Shown: positions 63,849-64,000 of the stretch, piece by piece
How the letters are laid out: every line of letters begins with the position of its first letter
Position numbering within the stretch: position 1 is the stretch's first letter
Origin: QHXQ01 sp036389395
Lineage (GTDB): Bacteria; Acidobacteriota; Blastocatellia; Pyrinomonadales; Pyrinomonadaceae
Length of the DNA: 64,000 bases
Assembly: GCA_036389395.1 (NCBI GenBank)
Contig: DASVPY010000034.1
Span: 62,001-126,000, forward strand
Direction: 5' to 3'
Translations under genes and position numbers: made by a program
The notes under the pieces: model-generated
The model's database searches: none
Told to the model about the DNA's origin: nothing
The model's input: only the letters and a program-made list of their open reading frames with translations

Positions 63849-64000
63849 TTACTCTTTCTGCTGCGGCGTGCCGCCGAGGCCCAGCGCGTGCGCCGCCTCG
63901 GCGCTCGTCCCCGCCTTGACCTCGGCCGCGTCGGCCGCGCGCCCCGGCGCGACGGCGTGCAGCGGCCAGACCGCCGCGCCCGGCACGTCCAACTCGCCCG
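63849..64000 (-). CDS. nuoJ: Probable NADH-quinone oxidoreductase subunit J, C-terminal tail (partial)
   Basis: An open frame entering from the right edge and ending with a stop at 63849, 14 bp upstream of nuoK. Only the tail is present, reading about 49 codons and ending LGGTPQQKE. In complex I operons nuoJ precedes nuoK, so it is named on position alone; the visible part is a hydrophilic Ala/Gly-rich extension with no diagnostic motif. Confidence 0.5.
   Translation of the reverse strand, partial: GELDVPGAAVWPLHAVAPGRAADAAEVKAGTSAEAAHALGLGGTPQQKE

Overview
The window is GC-rich, densely coding bacterial DNA. Multihaem cytochromes c, System II (ResB/ResC) cytochrome maturation, an outer-membrane protein with a carboxypeptidase-regulatory domain, DUF3309 and DUF6328 proteins, and many short-period intergenic repeats suggest Acidobacteriota, probably class Blastocatellia. 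That placement is inference; there is no rRNA in the window to confirm it. I saw no tRNA, rRNA, CRISPR array, insertion sequence or phage gene.

Region by region. (1) 1-12085, minus strand: a reductive pyrimidine-catabolism operon (aldehyde dehydrogenase, zinc-ribbon membrane protein, class III aminotransferase, dihydropyrimidinase, a small unknown protein, an unknown/nucleotidyltransferase pair, NCS1 permease, beta-ureidopropionase, PreT, an unknown 255-residue protein, PreA running off the left edge). It should import uracil or thymine and convert it to beta-alanine-type products and a semialdehyde. (2) 12285-21088, plus strand: acyl-CoA ligase, an internally duplicated DUF6328 membrane protein, an M20 amidohydrolase, an alpha/beta hydrolase, DUF3309, a polar amino-acid ABC importer with fused binding protein and permease, and a ferredoxin/metallo-beta-lactamase fusion. 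(3) 21179-39525: a redox region with a ten-haem cytochrome carrying LVIVD repeats, an outer-membrane barrel, a double GlcG/HbpS-domain exported protein, ResB/ResC flanked by two related TPR membrane proteins, then nine-, nine- and four-haem cytochromes and a lipoprotein. (4) 39639-45775, minus strand: a three-gene operon that is the most unusual item here. It encodes a cyclic-nucleotide-sensor/four-[4Fe-4S]/dihaem-b membrane protein, an FHA/transmembrane/seven-haem cytochrome, and a membrane [4Fe-4S] flavoprotein whose FAD fold appears circularly permuted. It looks like a signal-gated transmembrane electron-transfer complex. (5) 46073-51622: an exported protein of mixed composition with calcium-loop motifs, then an ECF sigma factor, its zinc anti-sigma factor and an HtrA-like PDZ protein that has lost its catalytic triad. 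(6) 51856-57059: circularly permuted ATP-grasp, PilZ, carboxylate-amine ligase and class I glutamine amidotransferase genes. (7) 57235-64000, minus strand: respiratory complex I genes nuoJ(partial)-K-L-M, a thioredoxin-like gene, then nuoN.

Running through the whole window are at least a dozen intergenic elements built from short tandem units (7 bp, 9-11 bp or about 10 bp), mostly arranged as long inverted repeats at gene ends. They recur in recognisable sequence families and are not explained by ordinary terminators. Together with region 4 they are the main novelty candidates.
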